Positions 19,488 through 33,600 of a stretch of DNA of 64,000 nucleotides are shown here, piece by piece. Position 1 is the first letter of the stretch; the number at the start of each line of letters is the position of its first letter. Under the pieces are notes generated by a model. The model searched no databases and was not told where the DNA came from. It was given only the letters and a program-made list of their open reading frames with translations. Source of the stretch: Camarhynchus parvulus (Eukaryota; Chordata; Aves; Passeriformes; Thraupidae). The stretch lies in the NCBI RefSeq assembly GCF_901933205.1, contig NC_044576.1, positions 8,155,024 through 8,219,023 on the forward strand. Direction: 5' to 3'. The translations under genes and the position numbers were made by a program.

Positions 19488-22400
19488 TAGAAACTCTTTC
19501 ATATTTGTGTAATCCATAATAATATAAAAGAGGCTTCGGAAAATGAAAAGGTATCAAATCTTTAACTTGCAAGCAAATCCAAACACTGATACAAAAAAAT
19601 CCATCAGAACTACATATTAGGAATATTCTAACATTTCTACTCTAAAACATAAGCTTATCGTCAATATAGGGATAAGATACTGGGTAAGATCACCAGATTA
19701 ACTGATTGAAGATCATTCTGTGATCCAGTACAACTCATCCCTGTTTGCAGTGAAATACCAGTGAAATACTATCTACATCCAGACATTTAGGTCTGATATT
19801 TTGCATTTTTTTTGTATTAAAAACATACCTTGCTTCCAAACATTTGCAGTGTGACTGGCATACCTGTGCACCCACAGCCACGGAGAACTCCAAAACAAGT
19901 TAAAATTACAAAGCAGAGGATTGAGAAGCCAGTCTCAAACAGTATATAAACTCCCAGTCCTTGGGTGAAAATTTTATGCCATCCTGCTCAATGCTCAAGA
20001 GGCTCAGTTTGCCATTAAGGGGCGCCATAAGGACTGCATCTGCTTGATAAAAGGTCAGAGAGGGGCAGGGAGACCACGGAAAGTTGCATAAAGTTAGTAA
20101 AAGGGCAGAGGGAAAGGCTGCCTCCCCTGGGGTTGTTTTGCCACTGCTGCTTCTACAAGGAGAACCTGGTTTTGTGTCCAGGACAGCAAAGGACACAGAT
20201 GTGGCTGTGGATGTTTTAATGAGTCTTTAAGAATGCAAGACCTTCAGGGAGAAGAATTCCATTTATTCCAATTTTAGTGCAATTTTTTTGCAAATTTATG
20301 GCGCTATATGGATGATAATAAAATTTCTCCAGAGAATCACAGGAAGATGAGCATGAGGCAGCAAGACCTAAAAATTACCAAGTCATTCTGGAGAAACTTG
20401 ACTGCTTTTTCAATAGTACTGCAGAATTAATAGGTAGCTGAAATGAAGAGGACAGTGTGCTTGTATCTGAACTTTAGGTTTATTTCATACAAGGTCTTAT
20501 GAACCCTCACCTAGGGATATTTGTCTCCTGAAAAAAGATAATACAACATGATTTACAGATTAGCTTCTATGGAACAATGGAGAATGATGTATCAAGATGA
20601 GAAGAAAAGTTTTGAATAGCTCACAGCAAGTCAATATTAAGATCTTCTTAACTAATAGCTTTTTTTACTGTTTTGGAACAGGAAATATGAAATTACTAAT
20701 TTTAAAATGTCTAAGATGCAAAGATATCTCAAAAGTGGGGAGTGCTGAAAATATATCAAACTATATCAAACAGTTAGAAAAACAAACAGGAGTGGTAAGA
20801 ACTCCAATATGAAATAATAACATGTGTCTTGCATAAGTAGAAGTGAACACTGATGGAACAGAAAAATGGGAAATAGGCATACTTCAACTGAAGAAACAAA
20901 GACAGAAATCAATGAACAAGTTGTGCAGGGTGACAATGAGATGCAAATGATGATGAGCTTGTCAAACAGTACTGCTGCACGAGTACCAGTGTGGTTCTGG
21001 ACTCCACATCTCACGGCATGAGCTGGACAGAGCAGCCCCAACACAGGGGTACAGTTTTAACACCATGGTTAGCATCTGTCTGAACAAGAGTTAGGCATGC
21101 TGGAAGAATATCAAGGGAGAAGAACACAACTGCTACTGTGATGGATGATTAGTTCATACAAAAAGGATGAAAGATGCAACTGTGAATAGTGAAGATGATG
21201 ATAACCAAGAGAAGGGAAAATTAGAAACAAAACTAGATGTAAAAGGCAAAAGAATGACTGCTGCAAACATATTGTAATCTACAGAGACCCTTTCACATGA
21301 AATATAAATTGTTTCCTAGAAACATTTATTCATTCTCAGTGAAGACTGTTAAATGAGAAATAGAAAAAAGGGCAGTGATTGTTTTAGTATTTCTAAGTAA
21401 AACACTTTTTCATGGGAAGGGTTTGGCACATCCAGGATATGAGGTACGTAGATAAAGGAAATCAAAGAACCCTCTGGTGGTTCTTGAATTCACCAGAGAT
21501 ACCAAATCCAAACAATTGTTTCACATAATTCTGGATCCTAGCCAAAGGTGATTAAGATGGTTTTTTCCCACATGGAACAATTTCATTAAAGTCCCAGAGT
21601 GCAAGGTTTAACCTGTGATCCCCTCAGTCTGCCATTTCCCATGTGAGTAGATTGATTGCTATCTTTAAGGCTGGTATAGGGGCATACTATCCATGAAGTT
21701 AAAATATACTGGTGTAGTTTTTTCAAAGAATGTCATCATTCAGAATACTTGAAAACCTCAGCTACTTTCATCTCCAAAAGAAAAAACCATACCCTACTGC
21801 TGAAACAAAGCCATTCCTAGAACTCAGCCAGGGAGAAATTCTGTCAGAAGTGCAGACGAGCAATTTGAGGTTCCAGCCTACAACCGTTAACTTGGCAAGC
21901 CTACATAACACCACTGGGTCCCGAGAGCCACACTGATATAAAGTTAATTGAGCATAGACCTAGAATAGAAAATAGAGAAAGTTCAAGAACGCTGAAGGAG
22001 GGATTTCAGTAGGAAAGAGCAATTGACCTGAACTGACATATCTAAGGAAACAGATATACACCACTGCTTGCCTGAGCAGCCAGCGAGACAAATGGCAAAT
22101 GTCTAGGACTGAGATACCACACGAAGTCTGCCCTTGAAGCAGCACAGTGCCCTTCAAATATGTGAGGGAATGGGGTCACAATTAATAGAGAAAAGCAGCA
22201 TTAACAGAGTTACCACCATGTGGATAGTCCCATGAAACTGATTTAGAGTTTAAGAAAACAAATCTCCAATTGTGCCAACAAAATGTACTTTGGCAAGAAG
22301 CTGCATAGTAACAAGCGGAGAATTTACACAAATTGGAATAAAAATTTCAAATTAATTCAAACGGCTCAAAACCAATGCAAAATGCTAAAAATTACATTGC

Positions 22401-25400
22401 ATTGAAACAAAGTGCAACTGAGTATCAGAAGTGTTTTTTTGCCTTGTAAGATCAATGACAGTACTTAACTGCTATTATCTAGAGAGTAACTGGATAGTAT
22501 ACGTCATTTACAATAATTCCTACCTAATAGGTAGGGAAAACGTAGAGGAGAAAAATGACATTAGTTAACCCAAAACTGTAAGGCTACTTTAGGACAGAGG
22601 ATTACCAGCAGAGGCTTTGGTAGAGGTATTTCAGCATTAATATTCTTACTGCCTAGAAGCCTGTGTATTTATTCAGGTCCTGCTCTTCAAATTCTACCAT
22701 TCACTGCAGCTAACAATTTCGACCCTACCTATCATAACTCAGCAGTATCTTGCTCCATTTTTTTAATGGTCCTTCATTGCAGAGAATATCAAATATTTTG
22801 TCATGAGATGAAATGTTTTCCCTTACATTTTTCATTAGCCAAAGCTCAATTCAATTAAATGTAACGACCATACTATTAAAAGCCAACTACTTTACACATA
22901 ATAGAGCTCTACAACGTAAATGAAGATTAGACACAGGATGCCTTATACTACTAACATTAGGAAGCCAAGGTATTCTACTGCTTTCTACAGAATTGTGAAT
23001 AAGGAGTTTCATGCAGAATTAAAGCAATGGGTTTTTTTAACCCTAAAGGTTTTATTAATACAGTGTCAGACTTGTGGGAATAGATCAGTACCATATACTT
23101 TATATTGCATATACATCACATTTAGTATTATGTTGAAGGGCATCAATTATGAGAATTATCTGAAATAAGATACTGCTCCATTATGTGTCAGATTGAGATA
23201 TTATTTTGCTAGCAGGTAATGAAGCAGCATTGATACCAATTCAGGGTTTCCCCTCTTTCCATACTGTGATAGCTGGTGAACATCTCTGACCTCCTACACA
23301 ACACAGAAAAACGCCCGTGTTCTACTGTGCTGAGCCTGGGCAATGCTTGTCTGGGGCAGCAAATCCATACTTGGCAGAAAAAGGAGCTGAAAGGACATGA
23401 CAAGACAAATGTATTCTGTAATTCATTAAAAGTATAAATAGGCCATCTTCAGCTCTGCTAGAATAAATTGCTTCAATTAATACTAGTCTTTGAAGGAGCA
23501 GTGACTGCAACATGCTGATGTTATTAGTGCAGCAACACAGGCACTGAGAAAGATGTAGTACTAAATGAAGCAATCATGAGAGTGATGAAAACAATATGAA
23601 CAAGAATCTTATCCTCTGATGGCTTCTTTATGAAGTGCAGGGAAGTATTACTCTATCCCAAAATTTTTGCATTTAATTTCCCTGACATAAAATCAACATG
23701 TGGCAAAGAAGGTGTTCAAAATTAATTGGAGGTATTTTCTATGAGACTCTCACAGGCTTCTCTCTTGAAAACCAGGCAAGAAACCTCCACCCCTGTCCTC
23801 CTGCAGTTTTGCCACTTTTCAAGGTTTTAGGATACAATGTGCCACAGTGTAGAAACACTGTTGTTGAATCAGATGGCAGCATTGCAATAGCAAAAGGTGT
23901 GTGTGCAGCACCACAACTCTTTTAAAGGTCAAACAAATTAACTGTGAGGACCCAAGATACTGCTGAATCAGGCACTCCCCAGGGGCATTGTAAATTATCC
24001 TTTGATATGAACAACCAGGTCTCTAAGCATAAAATTAAAACTAATCAGTAATCATAAAAGTGAGACCCATCCAGGTATAAAGTCCTCAACAGCTGTCACA
24101 AGTTGCTGGCTGAAAACACATTGCCACTGGGTTACCTATTTGAAAGGCAAACAAGCCCCTCTTCTTTTTCCTGCAGTTTAAAACACAAAGTCATTGTCCA
24201 GTGAAATCCAACATATCCTGGACTCCAAGGATACTTTGAATGCTACAGCCAATTGCTGAACATCAGGTAGCTCAGGAATAGCTGCTTGTGGACAAAACTG
24301 AACCAATTGCCTTTACCACTACTCATTATGTGTAGGTAAAGTGGAAACAAATCCATTTCACACAGAGAACAGATTGTTTTCAAACCTCCAAAATGCTTTT
24401 TGGTAGCAAATTACTAGCTTTTGAGAGCAGAACTATCCTTGTTATTTATGCAATAGTGACCTCAGCAGACTGTTTGTAAACAAAAAACCCTTATTATGGA
24501 AAAGTTGGATCTAACAACAAATACAAACTCATGCTGATTTCCTATAGGTTCTCGTCCTGCTCTGTGGAGTGTAGTAATGCCAAATAATGTCCTGTTGTGC
24601 TGTTCTAAGAATTTTACTGGGGAGAGAAAGCAAGGGAGGCTTGCACAGCTGGACAGTTGTCAGGACCTGTTTTTCAGTCCTTCTACACAAGAAGCTCTGC
24701 ATGTAGGAATTAACCAGCATGCTACAATGGGCTATATCAAACCTGCTCTTTTTTTGCCATTCTTTACTGTGTTTCTTGGCTACTATCTGAGCTGAATGCT
24801 TTGGATGTCTCATATTTAAGAAACCCACCCATATTTCTGCAGCTCTAACAACAGAACTTTTCCTAGCCTGGCCCCTGAGGTACAGACTACTGTGTGATTT
24901 CACCAGCTGTGATTTTCACCTTCTGAAGCCTGGCCACCATGAATCACTTTCTGATTCTGGTTAAAGGCACTGAGTCATCTCAGAATGAAAGCAAAGTTCA
25001 GTCCACTCTCTGGTACCACCTATCAAGCCTGTTCTCAATCCTGTATGGAAAACTGCTCCTCTCTCAAACTCCAGACACTTATGAAAATCTTCACAACATC
25101 AAGAGTAATTTTTTGTAGAAACTTACGTATTTTAAAAATAAGTACTGGCATTATCTAATTACCATGTGATATTTTGTTGGCCTTGATATAACAAGGACAA
25201 TGTTCTAGAGAAAAAAGATAGCCACTTTGCATTTTAGTTCAAAGGGTGTGGATGCACAAATGTAATTTATAAATCAAATGGAAAACTTAAATACAAAGAG
25301 GTCAAAGTCTTAGATGAAATGTTGATACTTAAAAATTACAATTAAAAAACTCCAATATTATTTTATCAGAATTTTTGTTAAGGCAAGTTAACACTCTGTC

Positions 25401-28400
25401 TTGACATCAGTAAACACCTTAAATGCCAAAGCTTACCTGCTAAAGATTTTAAGTGAATTTTGACCAGCTCTGGTTATTGGCATTGGAATCTACATCCACA
25501 TCTATGGAACACTGAAAATTCTTGTAATAAATTTGAAAGTTCAATTTTTACTGAACTTTCCCTTATTTTCATCTTTACAGTATGATTTCATCTTTATCCT
25601 CACTACTCACAGAAAGTGACACAAAATGGCTTAAATGATTTGCAGATATTTTTTCCTCTTCTACAAAAGCCACTGAGTAAAAAAATCATAACTTGGTGTT
25701 TGGTAATGGATAATTGCCTCTCCAAGAAACAGAAGAACTGTAGATTGTATTAAGCAAAACATGAATTTTCTTCACTGTAATGATAGGCATTTAATGGTTT
25801 TAATTAACAACAAGCTATATTGAGACAGCTTTCAAAAATATATTTATCCCTTGGGCTTTGTTACATACATAGAACAGGTTTTGTAAGGCAAATAAAATCA
25901 GCTTGCTCACAAAACCAATTAGCCAAGAATATACAAACACCAGATCCATAGATATTATAGTTTATATAAATTATGTACCAGTTGCTAAGTATTCACAAGG
26001 AACATAACAATACACTTAGCTAAGCTTTGTATAGTGTTCTTATAGAAACTGTGGTAAGTGTGAAAAATACTTTTCCATGTTACTGTTTACAAACCTTTTG
26101 TTTACAGCCTATTGCCCTGCTTCACTTTTTCCCTGCTTCAAATCAACATTCAGGAGAATTTTTAGCTTTAAAAAAAAAATACTGGACAATGAGAACTTCT
26201 TAGCAATTTTGCACACTGACAGACAGTGCACACAGGGTATATAAGAAAGATTACAGTAATAAATACTTTCTCCTAGCTCCACAAACTGCCACATACCAGC
26301 AAAACTCCATCACTGGAAAGGATGTGGTAATTTCAGCAAAGTAGTCAAAGGTAAGAAATAAAAGCAGGTAAGAAATACAGCTTGTACTATGTGCAATGCT
26401 TAAAGGCTCTCCTTTCAGATTCCTTACTGCAGCTATAAAAATAAACACTGATCTCCAGGAAGCTTTATTAGAGTTCCCTACATCATTTGTTTAGAAGGAT
26501 TCAATAATTTAGTAGGTTTATGTAATTACTACAGAGCTTATTTAATATTGCACCTGATGCGTTGTTGTTTTCCAAGTCTTGAGAAAAGCTTCTAGAAAGG
26601 TTAAAGCTGATCAAATTAGAAAACAAGACATGATTTATGTGTGGTCCAAACTTCTCAGTGGAGGGAGAGAAACAATTTGGGCCCATGGAAGGCCACAGAC
26701 AAGCAGCAGAATCTCTGCTGAGGGAAAGGCAGCAGCTCTCTGGGAATGACCCAGCAGTCAGACCTCATTTGAAGATCAGCCTACCTTAAAACATTACAAG
26801 ATTTATTTCTACACTCTAAATGGCTCGTGGTCACTGCAGGGCAGGTGGTTTTTCAACAATGAACAGCAGAGCATTTGTACACAGAATTAGGGCTAAAATG
26901 GGCAATGCCCTCAGAGAAATGCGGATACAGAAATATGGCAAAGAATTACCACAAACATATCTGAGGAGGAAAAAACCACACACATTACGTTCATTAAATC
27001 CCTTTCTTACTGCCTTAACCTGATATTCTTTCTGTTGCTATGGTGATTGTTATCCAGCCATTTATACATTTAAAGAAAAAAATCAGTATTCCCTCTCATG
27101 AAATTCAAAAATATCTCCTTAATGCAATATAAAGACTATTTCCTCAGTGGACCCATCAGGCATTCATTTTCCTAAGGTCTTCTGAGTCCATTTAAACTTC
27201 TCTGTTCCACACATTTTGTGGCAATGAATTTCAAAATAGAAGCAGGCAATCTCTGAAAATGTACTTCCTCTTATAGGTTGTAAGCTGCCTACCAGTTCAC
27301 TTTATTAAGTATCATCTAGGTTTTCATTACAAGAAAAAATGAATAATTCTTCCCATTTCATCTTTTAATCTCTTTATTTCCTAAGCACCTAGACAGACTC
27401 CCTCCTTTTGTCTGCTTACTGAGCCGAAAAATTGTGGCCTGTATGTCTCTTCATATAGAAGCAATCTGGTATCTCTAGTCACCCTTCTCCCTCTTACATA
27501 TTTTCTAGTTCTTCCATATATCCATATATTTTTTGAAAGGGGAAAAGAAATAAAAATCACCAAAAAAACCCCCTAACTCAATCCAAATTATAGAGACTGG
27601 CCAAAAATCAGCCGATGGAAAATTGGAAGACTGACTTAGGAAAGACAACTTTTGAGTGCATTACTTAAGCCTATATTTTAAAATTATCTTAGAAGAGGTG
27701 CCTTAGAAATCTTCAACACTGCATTTGAGCATTTAAATGCAGAAACAGCTGAACAAGGAAAGTAGAAAGCAAATGTCACCAATAGAAATTGTATATATTT
27801 AGATAATATATACTTAGGAAATGGAAAATAAATTCTTACCTACTACACGCACAGTAAAATGTAGAATTATTTAATGTTTCCTGGAAAAAACACTTTCATA
27901 TATTAGAAAAAAAATGCTAACACCATCCATTGTATTTGTTGGGAACTCTTCCCAAATCCCTTCCCTGGCATAAGCAGAAGGTGGTACATATAAAGTAGAA
28001 AGCTCTGAGCCTGCAGTGATCCCCCTCCTCTCTGTAGGTCTACAGTAAAATAATTTGTTTTTTACTGCCCACAGCTTTTCATAAAGTTAAGGGGAATTTG
28101 CAACAACTGCTCAATTTCCAGTATTTATTTTCCATAAAGTACATCAGGCCTCTACAAGTGGTCCAGCTAATGTAGGTTTTTTTGAAACTCACAGAACTGC
28201 CTTATAGATCCCAAAATGTCTGAAGGCTACAGACTTTGTTCACAAATCAAATTAATTAAAGGAAATTAACAGTGTGCTAATAATTATGTGGGTTTGTCCA
28301 CATCTCCATGGCAAAATATTCCCAGCTGCTTTGGAGCAGGCTTGGGACAAGCCCTGGTGGCTGAAAGGCCCTACAATCTGCTGGCTGCCCATCAACTTAG

Positions 28401-29144
28401 TAGCTTGTGATACTTGAGTGAAAACTTGGCCATTACTGAACTCTCAGGGCCTGCATTAGAGACTGACAACGAGTTTCACTGCAGACTTCAAACTGCAGCA
28501 GCTGCAGGGAGGGATGAATGAAGGGGTGACAAATACACTCACCACATCAGCCCAGGAGATGCTACTAAAATGCTGCTTATTAGCACTGCCAAGGTGACAG
28601 TTGAGAATCTGTGCTCTGATGGACCTACAAAATTGACACAGTCCAGGATTGGGAAGAAACTCCAATAGATGAGGTCCTTACAGAATTGGCAGCTCAGACC
28701 ATACAAAACTACATCTTTTCATTGCTCAGAAGCAGAAGAAGGCCTCCTACGCTGAGGGCTGTCAGCCTTGTACCAGCACAAGTACACAATCATTTTTAGA
28801 ATTCCAGGAGGGGAAAAAGATTTGACTGTTTCCCATCCAAAATAAATTGAAAAGCCTGAAAGCCTGAAGGCTAGAAAGATGGGTACCCAGGTCACAAACC
28901 CTGCATCCCAAGAGTGACAAGATGAAACTCTCCAGGAGGTCCTTCAAAAGGCAGATTAGAGACAGCTCCCCCAGTGGGTGATTTTCCTTCACCCTGCTGA
29001 GTAACACAGACTAAATCAAAGATGATAAATGAATTATCTAAAATTCACTCCTGTAAAAATATACCCCTTCCCACATTCACCTAGGGCTGTCATAAAAATG
29101 GCATTTCTTCATGTCTCCTTTAGGAAGCACACAGCTGTCATTAA

Positions 29145-29158
29145 ATATATATATATAT
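29145..29158. repeat. AT dinucleotide microsatellite
   Basis: Seven AT units followed by a looser TATATG-rich stretch to about 29205. Confidence 0.9.
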
Positions 29159-30566
29159 GACCTACATGATATATGTAGACAGATATATATGTATATATGT
29201 ATGCATAAAGAAGCCTGTGCAGTTATCCCTCATAAGAATCTGTCTGAGTTTAAATTGCCTTTCAGTACTAAAAGTCACAGTCGCTATAGAGAGCTACAAT
29301 TTCGAAAAACTTATAGGACTGAAAATATTTTTCTCAATAGTCCTAACTAGTTTTCATAGTTTTTTTAACCTAGCTACTTGTTCTTTTGAGATGCTTTTAT
29401 CTTCTTATGCCAGTTCTCCTGGTCTTGAATTGGTACTGCATCAGTTAGGAGAAAGACTGTCAGATCTCTGAAAAGCAGGAGTTGGCTGTTAATGTGAATA
29501 AATCTCATGTTAATGACTTTCATCAGGACTTCGGTCTCTGTTAGTCTGGCAACATTAGAGAGGCTGCATGTGCACACAGAAAATCAAAGAGAACCAAGAC
29601 TTAATTATATAATGGGCTGCATAGCAACATGTCAGAACCTTTTGGTTAAGGAGTCTCACAAGGCTAAGAGACCAGTAATCCCATCAAACAATGACAGCCA
29701 CCAGCACATCACCCCTAGCCCCTAACAGCCCACCATATCAACACAGATTTCTTCACAGGCACGTTAAAGGTCACCTCGTGGATGCTGGACAAAGCGCTGA
29801 CACTACAGCTCACGCAAGATTTCACTTTCAATATTCCTCAATAAAATAAACTGACACTCTTCCCATCTCTGGCAGATACAGCTTAGGATCTGATAATCAT
29901 TTCAATGATGGTGTAAATTACCACAGCAGACTCGCTATTAACGTGTTCCAGGCTATCACACTAAGCCAAAGAGATGTAAGAAGACTAACACCAGACTCAC
30001 ATTCTGATCAGAATCCTATGTAACAAAGCAGTTGCAGATGAAAAAAATAAGGTACAAAGGAAAAGAAGGCATATTATACTGGCTTTCTTGCTCTTCACAG
30101 ATTTTGTATTTTTAACTTTTTCCACTAAACTGCAAAACTGAATTGAAGCCTGCCATGAATACATTCTGGAACATCAACAGATCTGCACTCATTTTGTTCG
30201 TGCTGACCTGTGGTCCTAACGCTTTTTGTTGCTTTATAATAAACACCTTGTATGTTGCAACACAAACCAAAGGCATCTACCTCTCACTGCCACCATTCCT
30301 GAGTCATAATTCCGGATATCCATGCTCTAGATCTTGTTACGTTTCTCCCAGGATACTTGCCCTAACATAACATGAGCAGGAAACTTCTCAGGCTTGCTTC
30401 ACACCATGCCATTCCAGCTGTGGAACTGCTCCCCAAACATTGGCACTCATTTCATTTGTTTATGTATGACCTACACAACTTTTGTCATGGCCAAGAGAAG
30501 ATTCTGGCTAAGCGTCTGAACATCACTAAATTTGGATCAGCTCTGTTAAGGCTGTGATCCAACTGG

Positions 30567-30584
30567 CTCCCTCAGTTTAGGGAG
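30567..30584. repeat. Small perfect inverted repeat, CTCCCT-6-AGGGAG
   Basis: Six-base arms CTCCCT (30567-30572) and AGGGAG (30579-30584) flank CAGTTT. It stands nine bases before the larger hairpin at 30593-30648, so the two may be one structured element. Confidence 0.8.
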
Positions 30585-30592
30585 TGCCTTAG

Positions 30593-30648
30593 GCTCCTGC
30601 TTCCAATTCCACCCTGCCTGCCACTAGGGTGGAATTGGAAACAGGAGC
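30593..30648 (-). repeat. 23-bp inverted repeat (intronic hairpin)
   Basis: The left arm 30593-30615 and the right arm 30626-30648 are reverse complements at 22 of 23 positions, with a 10-base loop (GCCTGCCACT on plus). The single difference, C at 30600 against A at 30641, becomes a G-U wobble in RNA read from the minus strand, which is the GRID1 sense strand, so that RNA can pair along all 23 positions. It lies in the 38.6 kb intron. The arms do not match any repeat family I recognise. It could be a miRNA-like hairpin or a palindromic transposon end pair. Confidence 0.9.
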
Positions 30649-33600
30649 AGCGCTTCATTTTATAGTTCAAGGGGCAACAATATTTCATAACTAGTCCAAA
30701 TCCAACATGAAGATGGATGCAAAAGTGAGGAGAGGAGACTGAAATGGGGAAGTTGGAGCCTTAATTTTTCATGAGAGGGTTATTATGAAATATTATCAGC
30801 ACATGATATATTGATATGGTATGTGCAGTTCCTGCATTCCTATCAGAATGAGCAACAGTTCTTCTTCCACTGCCGTAACAATTTGATTTCTCCTGGTTTC
30901 AACACGACAGTGATACTGGAATTGATTTAAGTGCATTAATGCCACTGGAAGTCATAAGGGCTTTTGGCAGAACCTATACAATGGGAAGAGATCACATGTT
31001 CCATTATGCTGATGATGTTGAAAAGCAAAGTGTGCCAGCCAGAACCCACCCCACACAACCCCAAACCTTTAATTAAGAAAGCCTGATATTAAGTTGTACT
31101 CAATTACAACATCTGTAATTCGCCACTGTGCTCCCAGAGCTAGTCCATATGCTTGTGAGGCACCTTTTCAAACCCTCTTTTGGGCACACTATGACTATCA
31201 TACAATGCACTTGTATTATAATTAAATTTAGCATAATTACTTTACAGAGTGATCAGTGACAGTCTATTGTTCAGGAAGAATTAATCCTTTGAGCCTTCCA
31301 ACATCATTTTAGTTCCTGGTTCTAAATGAGATTTCAAAGAATGTAATTTATAATAACCAAAATCCCCAATGCATACTTTAATATAGCCTTCCTTTGTTAC
31401 AGCAACTCACTAGTAAAATGTTTCTGAGTTAGAGCATTTCTGGTGTACTTATTTACCTTTGCCGCACAGGACCTCTCAAACAGGGAGGAAAAGAAGCAGG
31501 AATGCTTCACTGATCACCTTGATGCCTTCTCTTCCTTCCTCCTTCCCAAAACATGGGTGCTCTAGAACCCTTTCAGAACCAATTCCACTACTAAAATAGA
31601 ATCCTTCCCCTAGGAGAATGCTTGCCTTTCCAGAAGCAGCCCAAGAAATCCTCTGAAACATCACTAATTCATGAATATATTGAAAGGAGGTGTGATGATT
31701 GGACTTGAGAAAAAGCTGGAACTGCTACCATACGAGACACCAGGAAGCTTGATTTCCTCCTAAAATGAGATGCTTTTCCAAGGAGAGGAGTCTAAGTTGG
31801 GCAGTGTCAAAACATTTTGTTTAGCCATTTTTAATTCAAGTAAAATGTTTTGACAAAGTGGAATCCTTGGAAAAATCCTTTGCAGATCTCATCTATTCCA
31901 GTATTGAAACCTACTTCCCTGTATCCATTGCAATCCTAGTTCTCAATTTCTTTCTCTGGACCAGTTAAGCATATTGCATATCCCACTGAATAAATTCCTC
32001 CAGTTGCACTCCAATCCCTCAGGACTACCATGCACAGGAAATATATGAGAGAACCTGATCCTCAACACAAGGCAGAAAATATTAAAGCAGGTCAATATTG
32101 TGGTGGTTTTTTAATTATCTTGTCAAAATTAAACCCTTCAGGCCAGTTAAGAAATTCTAAATTTCAGTTTAATATCTTTTTACCAAAATAAAAGCTTTTC
32201 TTGTGCAATTATATCCACCAGAACATCATTGCAGTGAAAAACTGCCAACTGCAGCTATCACTACAGCTGAATTTCTTGATGTGATTTTTTTTTTTCCCTA
32301 AAGACGATGTTAAAAAGCTCTCTTTCAGTCCACTCGACTAATTAAGATTTCTCAGCTATTCAGGCTCAGTCCTTTTTACTGTCAGCAAGGTTTGTTTGTG
32401 CAATCAAAGATGCTGGCCACAGATCTCGAGGTGACATTCCATGAAAATGTCACTGTTAGTATGATCGGCACTCAATAATATGTGGTATTAAAACTGCATT
32501 AAAAGACATGGTAGAACATATTTTGGGCAAAGCTTGAGAAAATATGTGAATTTCACACTTCTGTCATCTAACAGATAGAACAAAAAATTTTCTCAGAACA
32601 CATATAAATTCTTTTTTTTATTGGCTGAAATAATTTAGCAACGTAAGAGAGAGCCACTGGCAGTCATTCTGCTCCTGCCTTGTGCATGAGGTTAGCTGGC
32701 TCATGAGTTAGTTTGTGAACCTCAACTGCAATGTCACCAGCAAGTGAGAGTAAAAACTTTGGAGTCTTCAGATGCCAGAGTACTATGATTACATCATATC
32801 TCTGATTTTGAAGAGACAAATCAAAAATCTCTTGAAATTATCTTCCTGTCTTTCTTTCTGCAGGGAGCTACAAAGGGAAATATTTGTTGGAAAACATAAG
32901 ACGTATCAAATGCATTCTCTGGCAGAAATAGAAGGTTTTAGGTACTGGCACTCAAAACATGATTGCTCAGAGTTCAGCTTACCCTCTTCCCCATTGCCAA
33001 GGGTTTGAAAATGGAGAGGGACATAAGCAAAGTTAGAGGAGGAAACACAAGTGCCAGTAGTAGCTGACTTAGTGGCAACATCTGCAGGTCCTATCTGACT
33101 TCTTACTGAACATCAACAGTAATATAATCAGGTTCATCAACTTTCCCCTCCATAAAGATCAGGCCCCTGCTATCCATACATCAGAAAAAGCTCTAATACA
33201 CAAGAATAAATGCAGAGCATGAGAAAATGTAGAACCTTCAGCCGGAACAAAAGCCATCAACTCTGCAGGTTAAATGTCAGTTGCACATTATGTGCCTTCC
33301 TCCTGCAGGTTCCCTGTCAACTCCCCATGATAATTTTAGAGTTTCATATTAAAATATTCATTTCAAATATTCTTCACAACCAAATCCATTCACTGTGTAA
33401 AATTTCAAGTACATTTTCATATATGAAATAACACCAGAGGCATTCTTCTGTCTTAGAAGAATGCAGATCACTAGACTTGGGTCACTTCCCAGAAGTGGGG
33501 ATCAAGCCTTCTTCATAGGAAAATTGAGCTGTAAGACAAGTTTCCCAGATGAGGAGTAAAATAAAGTAAATGCATATCTCAAAAAATCCCAAACAAAACT

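Larger units (their letters stand above)
15386..30566 (-). other. GRID1: GRID1 38.6 kb intron, 3' part
   Basis: This is the acceptor-proximal portion of the large intron. It is AT-rich and apparently unique, with a TAG microsatellite at 19472-19487, an AT microsatellite at 29145-29158 and a following TATATG-rich patch to about 29205. Two AG-GTAAG strings on the gene strand (25437/25436 and 27840/27839) are described as possible recursive splice sites. The minus-strand frames at 19906-20196 and 24529-24903 show no family I recognise. No gene is supported. Confidence 0.85.

Noticed and set aside
19906..20196. 96-codon minus-strand frame considered as a retroelement or lost exon
   Set aside because: No recognisable motif and no repeat ends found; left unannotated.
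24529..24903. 124-codon minus-strand open frame
   Set aside because: No recognised domain, basic and Ser/Lys-rich random-looking composition, inside a GRID1 intron; length is unremarkable for 64 kb of six-frame translation.
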